NCBI GenBank assembly: GCA_020850835.1
Contig: JADZDX010000101.1
Coordinates: 1 to 46,222, forward strand
Reading direction: 5' to 3'
From: Fimbriimonadaceae bacterium
Lineage (GTDB): Bacteria > Armatimonadota > Fimbriimonadia > Fimbriimonadales > Fimbriimonadaceae
DNA: 46,222 bases
In this document: positions 31,194 through 39,687 of the stretch, piece after piece
How the letters are laid out: each line of letters opens with the position of its first letter
Position numbering within the stretch: position 1 is the first letter of the stretch
Notes under the pieces: model-generated
What the model was told of the DNA's origin: nothing
The model's input: only the letters and a program-made list of their open reading frames with translations
Database searches by the model: none
Program-made: the position numbers and the translations under genes

Positions 31194-32140
31194 GCCGAAA
31201 TTTGCTGAGCATTCGCCACCTCAAGGCCGACGAGATTCGTGACCTCATCAAGACTGCTCAGGATTTTAAGAAACACGTCACGGCGGGTAAGCCAATTCAG
31301 AATGTCCCTCGCAGGACGGTCGGGCTGTTGTTCTTCGAGGCATCAACCCGAACTCGCGTAAGCTTTGAGCAAGCAGCTTCGTACCTTGGCTATAACATCA
31401 GCGTCTTTGCCGCCCAATCAAGTTCATTGAGCAAGGGTGAAACGCTCAAGGACACCGTACTCACCCTCAAGGGGGAGCGGATTGAAGCCCTTGTGATTCG
31501 GCACAGATCCAGCGGTTCGCCCCAGTTGGCCGCGAGGTTCTTTGGCGGACCAATCGTGAACGCTGGTGATGGCGAGCACGAACATCCAACGCAAGCGCTC
31601 GGCGATGCGCTGACCATTCTTGAGCAACGTAAAACCATCAAGGGATTGAAGATAGCCATCGTGGGCGACGTTCTCCATAGCCGAGTTGCGCGTTCTAACG
31701 CTTGGCTCTTGAGCAAGCTCGGTGCAGAAGTCCGGTTTGTCGGCCCAAAGATTCTGATGCCCGCCAGTAATGCCCTTCTTCCGGGCATGATTTACAACGA
31801 CCTGCTCCCTGGGATACAGGATTGCGACGTGGTGATGTGCCTTCGCTTACAGAAGGAGCGGATGGCGGACGGATTACTCAGTTCGATCGGGCAGTATCGC
31901 AGATCGTATCAAATCAACCGCGAAACATTGAAGATCGCGGCGCCTGACTGCTTAGTCATGCATCCAGGCCCCATCAACCGTGGAGTGGAAGTGGATGACT
32001 GGGCTGCCGACGGCCCCCTCAGTGTGATTCAACGGCAAATTGAAAATGGCATCTTTGTACGGATGGCGGCTCTTACCTGGGTCTTCGAAACGAAGACGAA
32101 ACCAAAGGCAACTAAAACCAAGAAGGGGGCAACGGTATGA
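31190..32140 (+). CDS. pyrB: Aspartate carbamoyltransferase catalytic subunit
   Basis: Condenses carbamoyl phosphate and aspartate, the committed step of pyrimidine synthesis. Carbamoyl-phosphate-binding motif ASTRTRVSFE (near residue 50) and HPTQALGDALTI (near residue 130) are present. 316 residues, normal. The C-terminal ~15 residues are a Lys/Thr-rich tail (TKTKPKATKTKKG) beyond the family end. No pyrI regulatory subunit is seen. ATGA overlaps on both sides bind pyrR-pyrB-pyrC into one operon. Confidence 0.95.
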   Translation: MSRNLLSIRHLKADEIRDLIKTAQDFKKHVTAGKPIQNVPRRTVGLLFFEASTRTRVSFEQAASYLGYNISVFAAQSSSLSKGETLKDTVLTLKGERIEALVIRHRSSGSPQLAARFFGGPIVNAGDGEHEHPTQALGDALTILEQRKTIKGLKIAIVGDVLHSRVARSNAWLLSKLGAEVRFVGPKILMPASNALLPGMIYNDLLPGIQDCDVVMCLRLQKERMADGLLSSIGQYRRSYQINRETLKIAAPDCLVMHPGPINRGVEVDDWAADGPLSVIQRQIENGIFVRMAALTWVFETKTKPKATKTKKGATV

Positions 32141-33483
32141 AAATCATCCTGAAGAACGGTCGCATTCTTGACCCATCCACCGACCTCGACGTGATCGGTA
32201 ATGTGATTATCGAGGACGAGCAGATCGCCGAAATCGGCGACGATGTCGAGATCGAAGAGGATGCAGATGAAATCATTGACTGCACTGGACTCTGGATCAC
32301 TCCGGGCCTTGTGGATATGCACACGCACCTTCGGGAGCCAGGTGAAGATCACAAAGAAACGATCGTAACCGGTACGCAAGCAGCAGCAGCGGGAGGGTTC
32401 ACAACGATTGCTTGTATGCCCAACACAACCCCTCCGTTAGATACTCCCACCCTCATTGATTACATCCTAGATAAAGCATCCGCTCCGGACGCGGGAGGAG
32501 TCTTTGTCGCCCCCGTTGGAGCGCTCACGCTAAGGAACCTCGGTGAAAAAGTTGCGGACCTCGCGGCACTCAAGAAGGCCGGCGTTGTTGCCGTCAGCGA
32601 CGAAGGTTGCCCGACCCAGAACGCCCTCGTTATGACCCGAGCCATGGAGTTCTGTCAGCAACTTGACCTACCGATCATGGCGCACTGTGATGAAGCCAGT
32701 TTGAGCGAAGGCGGGTGTATGAATGAGGGACCGGTATCTTCACTCCTTGGCTTGAAGCCACTACCGCGAAGCGCAGAGGAGATCATGGTGATGCGCAACT
32801 GCTTGCTAGCTCTGCACACTGATTGCCACGTTCATATCATGCGCGTGAGCACATGGGGGGCGGTTGAAATGGTGCGCCAAGCCAAATACCTCGGCGCACG
32901 AGTGACCTGCGAGACCTGCCCGCAGTACTTCGCCCTCACCGATGAGTCCATGAAGGACTTCGACCCGAACTACAAGACCACGCCACCGCTTCGCACGCCG
33001 ACCGATGTGGATCTCATCGCCCAAGCGCTGGCCGACGGCACGATCGACGTGATCGCCAGCGACCACTCGCCGCATGCGGCCTACGAGGTTCAGGTCCCCT
33101 TCGACCAAGCTCCGTTTGGCATGGTCGGGCTTGAGTCCTGCGTGGGGGTCACGCTGACCTTCCTAACGCATCCGGGTCATCTGTCTCCGCTCGAAACGAT
33201 TCGTAAACTCAGCACGGCCCCCGCACAGATACTGCGATTGGAAGCAGGGACCCTCAGCCCTGGCGAGACGCCGGTCGCCCAGGTCACCTTGATTGATCCT
33301 GAACTGGAATGGACCTTCGACGTAAACAAGACCTTCAGCAAGGGCAAGAACACGCCATTCCATGGCGAGAAGTTGAAAGGTAAGGCAGTGTGGACCCTCT
33401 GCGGCAGCGAGATTTACCGCGACCAGAGCTTCGACGAAAGTCGGTCACAGGTGGACATGAGCGAACAGTCAATCGAGAACTAG
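32137..33483 (+). CDS. pyrC: Dihydroorotase
   Basis: Zinc amidohydrolase that closes carbamoyl-aspartate to dihydroorotate. VDMHTHLREPGEDH (metal His pair and substrate Arg, residue ~60), a MAHCDE segment, CETCPQYFAL and the VIASDHSPHA motif (near 306) are typical of type-I (class II-fold) dihydroorotases. 448 residues. ATGA overlap with pyrB. An inverted repeat lies 16 nt after the stop. Confidence 0.95.
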   Translation: MKIILKNGRILDPSTDLDVIGNVIIEDEQIAEIGDDVEIEEDADEIIDCTGLWITPGLVDMHTHLREPGEDHKETIVTGTQAAAAGGFTTIACMPNTTPPLDTPTLIDYILDKASAPDAGGVFVAPVGALTLRNLGEKVADLAALKKAGVVAVSDEGCPTQNALVMTRAMEFCQQLDLPIMAHCDEASLSEGGCMNEGPVSSLLGLKPLPRSAEEIMVMRNCLLALHTDCHVHIMRVSTWGAVEMVRQAKYLGARVTCETCPQYFALTDESMKDFDPNYKTTPPLRTPTDVDLIAQALADGTIDVIASDHSPHAAYEVQVPFDQAPFGMVGLESCVGVTLTFLTHPGHLSPLETIRKLSTAPAQILRLEAGTLSPGETPVAQVTLIDPELEWTFDVNKTFSKGKNTPFHGEKLKGKAVWTLCGSEIYRDQSFDESRSQVDMSEQSIEN

Positions 33484-33499
33484 TAATTGTACGAGTACC

Positions 33500-33516
33500 C
33501 AGTTTTGGCAAAACTG
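33500..33516. other. Inverted repeat after pyrC
   Basis: CAGTTTT-GGC-AAAACTG: perfect 7-bp arms with a 3-nt loop, just downstream of pyrC and 2 nt before the TACGCT of the next gene. No T-tract, so termination is uncertain; position also suits an operator. Confidence 0.4.
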
Positions 33517-33517
33517 T

Positions 33518-33523
33518 TACGCT
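33518..33523 (+). promoter_or_regulatory. Start-proximal -10 element (TACGCT) of the PEP-CTERM-like gene
   Basis: TACGCT + 8 nt + ATG 33532, directly after the CAGTTTT repeat. Confidence 0.4.
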
Positions 33524-33531
33524 GGGGAATC

Positions 33532-34338
33532 ATGACTTTTGTTTTTGCCCGATGGGCAACTGGAGTTGGGCTTGGCATTCTCGCGGCAATGAGTTCTGCC
33601 ACCTACATCGTCAACACAGACTTTGAGTCGAATCCTATCGGAGCCTTGAATGGGCAGGCATCAACCGGCCCCAATCCATGGCTATCAACTGGCGCCACCG
33701 TTGTCAACACGGGGCCAACCCAGGGCTCTCAAGCAGTCAACTACACATCCACCTTGGCTCCTGGAGCTTTTGACCACCATTCGCGCGTGAACCTCGTTAC
33801 AAGTGGCGGTGTGACGATCCCGCCGGGGTGGACGCTCAAGGCAAGTGTTGACGTCTATAGCGATCCCAACACACCGGATAACTTCACTGGGTTAGCAATG
33901 TGGTCGAATACTCACACGGCGGAGCACTCTCTCTTTGGCATCAGTGGAGGTTGGGCTTTTGCCGGCGGGCGGCATGGAACAGGACCGACAGCCCCAATCC
34001 TTGGTCATTGGGCAAATCCACCATATCAAGGTTGGCGTACTATTTCGTTGTTGGTCACGCAAACCAGCGCTAACACGCTGACCACTACCTACCTCTTGGA
34101 TGGCAACCCATTCACTTGGAACGGTGCGGTCTACAACACCCATGTTGATAGTGTCGGACTGTCCAATCTGGCCTTCGACTTCAGCTTGGTAACGATGAAC
34201 TTTGGCACCGCTTCGGGAGCCATCACAGGGATTTACGATAACTATCGGGTCGAACTTGTTCCGGAGCCGACCGGCTTTGTGGCAACAGTTCTTGGGTTAC
34301 TAACCTTGGCAAAGCGTAGACGGTCGAAACAGTTGTGA
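33532..34338 (+). CDS. Surface/secreted protein with PEP-CTERM-like sorting tail
   Basis: An N-terminal signal (residues ~1-22, GVGLGILAAMSSATY) precedes a ~225-residue strand-rich, Thr/Ser/Gly-rich domain of the concanavalin-like look (SLVTMNFGTASGAITGIYDNYRVEL). The last residues VPEPTGFVATVLGLLTLAKRRR contain a VPEP motif, a hydrophobic helix and basic end, the layout of PEP-CTERM proteins that are processed by exosortase. ATG 33532 places the signal correctly; an earlier TTG would add 15 residues. Ligand unknown. Confidence 0.75.
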   Translation: MTFVFARWATGVGLGILAAMSSATYIVNTDFESNPIGALNGQASTGPNPWLSTGATVVNTGPTQGSQAVNYTSTLAPGAFDHHSRVNLVTSGGVTIPPGWTLKASVDVYSDPNTPDNFTGLAMWSNTHTAEHSLFGISGGWAFAGGRHGTGPTAPILGHWANPPYQGWRTISLLVTQTSANTLTTTYLLDGNPFTWNGAVYNTHVDSVGLSNLAFDFSLVTMNFGTASGAITGIYDNYRVELVPEPTGFVATVLGLLTLAKRRRSKQL

Positions 34339-34516
34339 GCTTATCATCTTAACTTGGGACATTCTTCGAATAGGCACTCAACTTCTTCCAATAGATTGTG
34401 AGAGTATTCGATTAGAAAGTGCATTCCTTCAACAAGATCGAGGTTTCTTCACCTAGGAAGAGAGATCCTTCCAATGAAAACTCCCTTCCTTGGCATGTGA
34501 TTTTCGTCGGTGTCGC
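34339..34516. other. Intergenic stretch, lower G+C, no gene seen
   Basis: About 178 nt between the PEP-CTERM-like gene and the convergent APH(6)-like gene. It contains short inverted repeats (TCGAATA with TATTCGA; GGAAG with CTTCC) that may help transcription termination, but no strong stem plus T-tract. Confidence 0.4.
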
Positions 34517-35290
34517 TCAAAGGAGACTCCGCAGAGCCTCTGCGCTCTCAAGAAGATCACAAGACACCGCATCGAGGTAACCCCAGGCCGCGATCCGGTT
34601 CGGTGGAAGCACTAGCAAAGCCGAGAACATCTCAACCCTTCGCCTCAGCAGTCTCCCCAGTTCCGGTCCGGATGGTAGCCTGCCAGCCGGATTTCGCAGG
34701 AACGCCGCACACTCCCAGGCTGGGTCGCCGAGCATCCCTTTTGGATCAATGGCGAGCCACTCGTCACCCGAACGCAAGAGGTTAAAGTGATGCAGGTCAC
34801 CATGCAACGGGCGCGGTTTCATCGTCGCCAGAAGATGCTCATAGAGCACCCCATCCGAGCCCACAAAGACCGTATCCGAGTACCACCCGACCAACGGCGT
34901 GGTAGCAAATGCAGGCGCCGACCAAAGTCGCTGGATCGCCTCGGCCGCGATCACGACTGCCTTCTCTTCCGGCTCCGATTCAAGATTCTCGCCAAGCTGA
35001 GGCATGAGCACGGCGCTCGCCTCGTCGTCATGCCGCAAGACGGGTACGCCGCCGTGCCCATCGTAGGCAAGCATTGCCTGATACCCGGTCGTCAGTTCTT
35101 CGCCGATCACGGGCACCTTCATAATGCCGCGATTAGTGGCATACACCAGCGAGCAGTAGACCTTCGTGAACCGATTCCCAAGCTCCAGATCCCACTCACG
35201 AACTAGCCGCGCGAGATGACCCTGAGCTCGAGCCAGTGCTTCTTCAGGCCACTGGGTTGGAAAGCCGGTCTCGGACTCGCTTAAAGGCAT
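34517..35290 (-). CDS. APH(6)/hydroxyurea-type aminoglycoside phosphotransferase-like kinase
   Basis: Protein of the streptomycin 6-kinase/hydroxyurea phosphotransferase family. Catalytic block LHGDLHHFNLL (near residue 185), then LAIDPKGMLGDPAWECAAFLRNP, which is the family's metal-binding DxD-like stretch. 257 residues, slightly shorter than ~270-300 usual. The only start that keeps the family N-terminus is ATG 35290, which overlaps the kbl end by 47 nt out of phase. Whether it confers resistance is unknown: many environmental members do not. Confidence 0.85.
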   Translation of the reverse strand: MPLSESETGFPTQWPEEALARAQGHLARLVREWDLELGNRFTKVYCSLVYATNRGIMKVPVIGEELTTGYQAMLAYDGHGGVPVLRHDDEASAVLMPQLGENLESEPEEKAVVIAAEAIQRLWSAPAFATTPLVGWYSDTVFVGSDGVLYEHLLATMKPRPLHGDLHHFNLLRSGDEWLAIDPKGMLGDPAWECAAFLRNPAGRLPSGPELGRLLRRRVEMFSALLVLPPNRIAAWGYLDAVSCDLLESAEALRSLL

Positions 35291-36446
35291 CGAGGGCAAA
35301 CTCCAAATCCTCTTGTGTATGGGCCGCGCTCGGCATGGTCCTAATCCGTGCCTTACCTCGCCCCACCGTGGGGAACACGATCGAAAGCGCGTAGACGCCC
35401 TCATCCCAGAGCATGCGCTCCATGGCTTGCGCCTCGCCCTCATCGCCCACATAAACCGGCGTGATCGGCGTTTCGCTGCCCATCGTGTCAAACCCGGCTT
35501 CGTTCAAGGCGTTCTTCCACCAGCGCGTGTTATCCCAAAGGCGTTTCATGGGCTCCGGGTCATTCTCCATCACGTTGAGGGCAGCGATCAATGCGGCCGC
35601 AACCATCGGCGGAAGGGCTGTGCTAAACAAATAGGGACGGCCCCGGTTAATCAGCCATTCCTTCAGGTTCTTCGAACCCGCGATGTAGCCTCCGACGGCA
35701 CCGAGAGCCTTGCTTAGGGTGCCGAGTTGGATATCCACTCGCCCGTAAAGGTCGAAATGTGATGCGGTACCCGCACCGTTCTTACCGAGTACGCCGCTGG
35801 CGTGCGCATCGTCCACCATGACGAACGCGTTGTACTTCTCAGCAAGCTCCACGATGGCGGGTAAGGGCGCGATGTCGCCGTCCATACTGAACACACCATC
35901 GGTGATGATCATTCGCTTTTCGAAGTTCTGAGTCTTCGTCAGGATTTCCTCGAGTTGCCCCATGTCCTTGTGTCCGAAAACAAATCCCTCAGACTTCTTA
36001 TATCTGGCAGGTGAGAGACGGACACCATCAATAATCGAAGCGTGATTGAGCTCGTCACTGATCACAACATCTTTGTCCGTCAGGACGGCCGGAATACATC
36101 CCGAATTGGCAGTAAAGCCACTGGTGAAAGCCAAGACGGACTCGACTTTTTTGAATTTGGCCAACCGTTCTTCGAGTTCGTCGTGCACGGACATCGTGCC
36201 GCCGATCCAGCGCACAGCACCCGCGCCAACACCCCATTTTTCAATCGCCTCGAGAGCCGTTTGCCGCACCTTGGGGTGGTTTGCAAGGCCGAGGTAATTG
36301 TTAGAAGACAGATTAACGACCTCCTTGCCGTCCATCATCACGCGGCCACCGGCGGGCGATTCCAGAATCCTGGGTTTCTTGTAAAGGTTCTGGTCTCTAA
36401 GGGTTTCTAGCTGACCACCTAGCCATCCCTGCAACTCTGCATTCAT
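35244..36446 (-). CDS. kbl: Glycine C-acetyltransferase / 2-amino-3-ketobutyrate CoA ligase
   Basis: PLP enzyme of threonine breakdown: cleaves 2-amino-3-ketobutyrate with CoA to glycine and acetyl-CoA. The alpha-oxoamine synthase fold shows LSSNNYLGL, the substrate-loop AFTSGFTANSG, DELNHASIIDG, MVDDAHASGVLG and the PLP Lys in TLSKALGAVGGY (about 245). 400 residues, and the whole sequence reads as Kbl rather than BioF. The start codon ATG 36446 has TACACT 7 nt upstream and faces the glycosylase gene across 17 bp. No tdh is present in the window. Confidence 0.9.
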   Translation of the reverse strand: MNAELQGWLGGQLETLRDQNLYKKPRILESPAGGRVMMDGKEVVNLSSNNYLGLANHPKVRQTALEAIEKWGVGAGAVRWIGGTMSVHDELEERLAKFKKVESVLAFTSGFTANSGCIPAVLTDKDVVISDELNHASIIDGVRLSPARYKKSEGFVFGHKDMGQLEEILTKTQNFEKRMIITDGVFSMDGDIAPLPAIVELAEKYNAFVMVDDAHASGVLGKNGAGTASHFDLYGRVDIQLGTLSKALGAVGGYIAGSKNLKEWLINRGRPYLFSTALPPMVAAALIAALNVMENDPEPMKRLWDNTRWWKNALNEAGFDTMGSETPITPVYVGDEGEAQAMERMLWDEGVYALSIVFPTVGRGKARIRTMPSAAHTQEDLEFALDAFKRVRDRLSNPVA

Positions 36447-36450
36447 AGGC

Positions 36451-36459
36451 TACAGTGTA
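36451..36459. promoter_or_regulatory. Bidirectional start-proximal promoter (TACAGTGTA) between kbl and the glycosylase
   Basis: Within the 17 bp between start codons, TACAGT (36451-36456, plus) stands 7 nt before GTG 36464, and TACACT (36459-36454, minus) stands 7 nt before ATG 36446. The two -10 elements overlap in a 9-bp palindrome-like TACAGTGTA; one sequence may fire in both directions. Confidence 0.55.
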
Positions 36460-36463
36460 ACCC

Positions 36464-37054
36464 GTGTGGCATGAAGAGATGCGCGAAATTTTGCGGGGCG
36501 ACATTCTGGAGGCGACCCCTGCAATGGTGGGGGTGGACATTGTTTTTGGTGAGCTCCGAGCGCGAATTGTTGAAGCCGAAGCTTATGCCGGTGATCCCGG
36601 CAGTCACGCATTTCGCGGCATAACCCCCCGCACAAAGGTCATGTTTGGGCCGCCGGGTTTCGCTTATGTCTACTTCACCTACGGTAACCATTGGATGCTC
36701 AACGTTACGGCGCGGCCCGAGGGGTTACCGGGAGCAATACTCATTCGGGCCGCCCGGCCATTGGGGGGCCTTGAACTCATGTTCGAACGGCGTGAAAAGG
36801 CCTGGCGCGAGGAAGACCTGATGAGCGGTCCCGGCAAGTTGGCGCAGGCTCTTCAAGTGAACAAGACTCACTATGGCCTTGATCTTCTAGACCCCGACGG
36901 GATGATTCGGTTGGAGTCCGGAGAACCGACGACCAACATCCTCGTTGGACGCCGGGTCGGCATTGCCGCCGGCAAAGGTGATGAACTGCCTTGGCGATTT
37001 ATGGACGCGAACGCTCTGCCTTACGTCAGCTCGCCAAAGCCGCGAGCACCTTAG
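36464..37054 (+). CDS. mpg: 3-methyladenine DNA glycosylase (AAG/MPG family)
   Basis: Removes alkylated purines in base-excision repair. Family blocks: REILRGDILEATPAMVG near the start, IVEAEAYAGDPGSHAFRG (catalytic Glu with Tyr/His intercalating site), RTKVMFGPPGFAYVYFTYGNH, and a C-terminal basic end. 196 residues. The GTG (36464) fits the 7-nt promoter distance; ATG 36479 (MREILRG) is an alternative that is closer to the family start. The gene is alone on its transcript. Confidence 0.92.
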   Translation: MWHEEMREILRGDILEATPAMVGVDIVFGELRARIVEAEAYAGDPGSHAFRGITPRTKVMFGPPGFAYVYFTYGNHWMLNVTARPEGLPGAILIRAARPLGGLELMFERREKAWREEDLMSGPGKLAQALQVNKTHYGLDLLDPDGMIRLESGEPTTNILVGRRVGIAAGKGDELPWRFMDANALPYVSSPKPRAP

Positions 37055-37101
37055 GCAACTTTAGACGCAAGCCGTACCACACTGAGAACTAGCGCGTCTC
37101 G

Positions 37102-37107
37102 TATACT
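37102..37107 (+). promoter_or_regulatory. Start-proximal -10 element (TATACT) of the S1/P1 nuclease
   Basis: TATACT + 7 nt (TGGCAAC) + ATG 37115. No SD. Leaderless layout. Confidence 0.5.
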
Positions 37108-37114
37108 TGGCAAC

Positions 37115-38158
37115 ATGAACCGATTGGGATGGGTTGGATTAGCTTGTTTGGCTACTACGCAAGCATGGGCTTGGGGTGATTTGGGGCATCAGACAGTTGC
37201 GGCAATCGCGTGGAAACGTTTAGATCAGAGGGTAAAGATTGAGGTCGCGCACATTCTAATGCGTGGTGACTCCGTTGATGGCCAAAGAAATAATGAGCCG
37301 TTTACTCACAAGCTCACCGTTCCAACCATTCCGGATGCTCTTCTGACAACGGCCTACCTCGATGAATACGTCCAACCCGCCTTCGTTCAATCTGCGACTT
37401 GGCCCGACGACATCAAGAGGGGAAAGAGCCTGAACTTTGACAGCTTCATTGATGAACTCAATGTAACTTTCTCGCACGATCACGTTGGGGATACGGAGAA
37501 GGAGCGCTGCAAGTCGTGGCACTACCTGGATTACCCCCTCGTGATGAACGCGGATGGTACGGTCATTGAAGGAAAGGTCGAGCAGTATCCATTCTCCCCC
37601 TCAAATGCCGTGAGCGCTCTGAATGAGGTGATCAAGCCTCGACTCAGCCCAATTCCCATGGACGGAAAAGCCACGCCGGACAAGCGGGCTGTCTATCTGT
37701 TCTTCTTAAATCACATCGTGGGGGACCTGCACCAGCCCCTTCACTGTGTTTCCGTCTACGGGTCTCAGTTTCCAAAGTTGGGAGATGCGGGAGGAAACCT
37801 ATTCACCTTGGCCAACAAGAGCAACTTGCACCGAGTCTGGGACGGTGGGATTGACCAAGCCGCAAAAGATGCCGGATTGCAGCGCCGGGGAGCAATGACG
37901 GCCTTTGCAATCGAAGTGGCGGGAAAGTGGGTGGCTAAGTCGGACGAACAACCAAGAATTGCCGAGGTGGAGAAGCAGGATCCACTGCGCTGGGTTATTG
38001 AGGGCCGCGACCTTGCCATCTCCACGGCCTATGCGGGCATCAAGATGGGTGACTCGCCCTCGCCAGAGTACTTGACGAAAGTTGGGGCAACCTGCAAATC
38101 CCAAGCCATAGTGGCGGGATATCGCCTTGGTGAAGCAATAAACCGCTTGCTAAAGTAG
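37115..38158 (+). CDS. Secreted S1/P1-family nuclease
   Basis: Trinuclear-zinc nuclease acting on single-stranded DNA/RNA and 3'-nucleotides, exported. Signal peptide (about 1-18) ends so that the mature protein begins with Trp in AWA|WGDLGHQTVA; this Trp is the first zinc ligand. Other ligands: FVQSATWPDDI (Asp), the HIVGDLHQPLHCV block (near 205) and AGGNLF. 347 residues. TATACT stands 7 nt before the ATG. Confidence 0.92.
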   Translation: MNRLGWVGLACLATTQAWAWGDLGHQTVAAIAWKRLDQRVKIEVAHILMRGDSVDGQRNNEPFTHKLTVPTIPDALLTTAYLDEYVQPAFVQSATWPDDIKRGKSLNFDSFIDELNVTFSHDHVGDTEKERCKSWHYLDYPLVMNADGTVIEGKVEQYPFSPSNAVSALNEVIKPRLSPIPMDGKATPDKRAVYLFFLNHIVGDLHQPLHCVSVYGSQFPKLGDAGGNLFTLANKSNLHRVWDGGIDQAAKDAGLQRRGAMTAFAIEVAGKWVAKSDEQPRIAEVEKQDPLRWVIEGRDLAISTAYAGIKMGDSPSPEYLTKVGATCKSQAIVAGYRLGEAINRLLK

Positions 38159-38161
38159 GGC

Positions 38162-39031
38162 CTACTTTAAGGCAACCCACGCCAAGCCACGCCCAGTTGT
38201 GATGAGCATGGTCTTGCCATCCTTTCCACCTAAGGCAATATTCGTCCCTCGGAAGGGCAGATGTCCAAGATAGCTACCCTTGGGGCTCAGGGCCCAGATT
38301 CCACCCGGTCCGGTTGAGAAGATGTTTCCCTCGTGATCACACCGGATACCGTCGGCGCCTCCTTGCCCATCAATACCTTTCTCCTTTGCCAGCGCATTGA
38401 GGTCAGCGAATAGGGTGACTTCGCCAGTCTGGGAACCATCCTTCCCGATCTCGAAACTCATGATCCGACCTGCTGAATACTCGGTGACGTAGCCGCGATT
38501 GCCGTGAAATGCAATACCATTGGGTCTACTCAACCCCGGCGTAAGGAGGGAGACCTTACCTTTTTGATCAACTCGAATGACGCCAGAATGTACAAACTCG
38601 AGCGCGTCCGGGGAGACAAACCAATTGGCATGAGTGACGTATACCGAGCCGTTCGAGTGCAGGGCAAGGTCGTTCATTCCGCCAAGCCTTTTGCCTTCAA
38701 AGGACTTCCCAATGACCTTTGTCTCGTTTGGAGTCCTTTCGTTCCAAGACACGACCTGCCGATTGGCCGTGTCAACCTGATAGACTAAGCCTTTACCATC
38801 GGAGGAAGAACCCACCGCCTTGCCGGACGGCTTGCGAATCTCACGCGGGGATACTTCCCCAGGCTTCCATGCGTAGACCGTGTCGTTGGCCATGTCACAA
38901 AAAATAAACTGTGTCCCAGTCCAAGTTGGACCCTCAGTAAAGCCGTATCCCGTTTTGATGGTGATGGGTTCGCCAATGAACGGACTCGTGACACTCAAGG
39001 TCAGAAGTAATGGAATCATTGTCGCCATCAT
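38162..39031 (-). CDS. Secreted SMP-30/gluconolactonase-like beta-propeller
   Basis: A six-bladed propeller protein of the SMP-30/gluconolactonase/LRE-like group, with a signal-like N-terminus (~residues 4-15). Metal-site pattern: GFTEGPTW (Glu), NDLALHSNGSVYVTH (Asn), LSRPNGIAFH (Asn), and ADGIRCDHEG (Asp). 289 residues. ATG overlaps the stop of the uracil-DNA glycosylase gene as ATGA, so udg is its upstream partner, an odd functional pair. Substrate unknown. Confidence 0.85.
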   Translation of the reverse strand: MMATMIPLLLTLSVTSPFIGEPITIKTGYGFTEGPTWTGTQFIFCDMANDTVYAWKPGEVSPREIRKPSGKAVGSSSDGKGLVYQVDTANRQVVSWNERTPNETKVIGKSFEGKRLGGMNDLALHSNGSVYVTHANWFVSPDALEFVHSGVIRVDQKGKVSLLTPGLSRPNGIAFHGNRGYVTEYSAGRIMSFEIGKDGSQTGEVTLFADLNALAKEKGIDGQGGADGIRCDHEGNIFSTGPGGIWALSPKGSYLGHLPFRGTNIALGGKDGKTMLITTGRGLAWVALK

Positions 39032-39642
39032 ACACGCCCCTCAATGAGCTTTTGTGCCGCGGCCCACGACCTGGCAATATCCGCGACAAGAAGCGAATAT
39101 CCTCCATCGCTTTCCGCACTTTGTTGGCGGAGGATGTAGGCCGGGTGGAGCGTGGCCACAGCGGCTTTGGCATAGGTGCACGGGAAGTACTTACCCCGTT
39201 CTTGGGTGATTTTGAAGTCTCGCTTGATTAAGTTCCTGGCGCTAGGGGCACCCACACACAGGATGACCTGAGGGGCAAGAATCCCCAGTTGAGGTTCCAA
39301 CCATTGGCGACAAGCATTTACTTCAATATCAGTTGGAGGGCGATTCACGGGCTTTCCGGTACCCCAATCGCAAGCGCGGCACTTAACGGTGTTGCAGATG
39401 TAAACATCCTCCCGGCTCAGGTGATTGTCAGCAAGAGCTCGGTCTAACATGGTGCCCGCCTTTCCCACGAATGGGCGTCCGGTTTCGTCTTCCTTATCGC
39501 CGGGCCCTTCACCCACCAAAACTAGGGGTGAATGAGGGTTGCCTTCTCCGAACACGACATTGCGCCGTCGTTCGCTGAGCGAACATGCAACACAACGCGA
39601 CGCCTGCTCGCGCAAGGTATTGAGAAGTAAGATATCCGCCAT
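39028..39642 (-). CDS. udg: Uracil-DNA glycosylase, family 4 (Fe-S)
   Basis: Removes uracil from DNA. Fe-S family-4/5 motif: CVACSL (Cys pair) near 17, VLVGEGPGDKEDETGRPFVG (motif A), CNTVKCRACD for the cluster-side cysteines, and motif-B-like LHPAYILRQ. About 204 residues, normal for family 4. ATG 39642 has TAGAAT 8 nt upstream; a TTG two codons... one codon earlier (39645) is also in frame. The paired dut at 1358 serves the same purpose, keeping uracil out of DNA. Confidence 0.88.
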   Translation of the reverse strand: MADILLLNTLREQASRCVACSLSERRRNVVFGEGNPHSPLVLVGEGPGDKEDETGRPFVGKAGTMLDRALADNHLSREDVYICNTVKCRACDWGTGKPVNRPPTDIEVNACRQWLEPQLGILAPQVILCVGAPSARNLIKRDFKITQERGKYFPCTYAKAAVATLHPAYILRQQSAESDGGYSLLVADIARSWAAAQKLIEGRV

Positions 39643-39650
39643 CAAAAGCT

Positions 39651-39656
39651 ATTCTA
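39651..39656 (-). promoter_or_regulatory. -10 element (TAGAAT) of the udg gene
   Basis: TAGAAT 8 nt before ATG 39642. The overlapping plus-strand TATTCT (39650-39655) could point toward the deacetylase gene. Confidence 0.4.
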
Positions 39657-39687
39657 TCTCTGCCCCCGCACTCTGAATCTTTGACTG

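Noticed and set aside
35291-35491. Longer N-terminus for the APH(6)-like kinase
   Set aside because: The extra residues are Arg-rich shadow of kbl in another frame and do not match the family.
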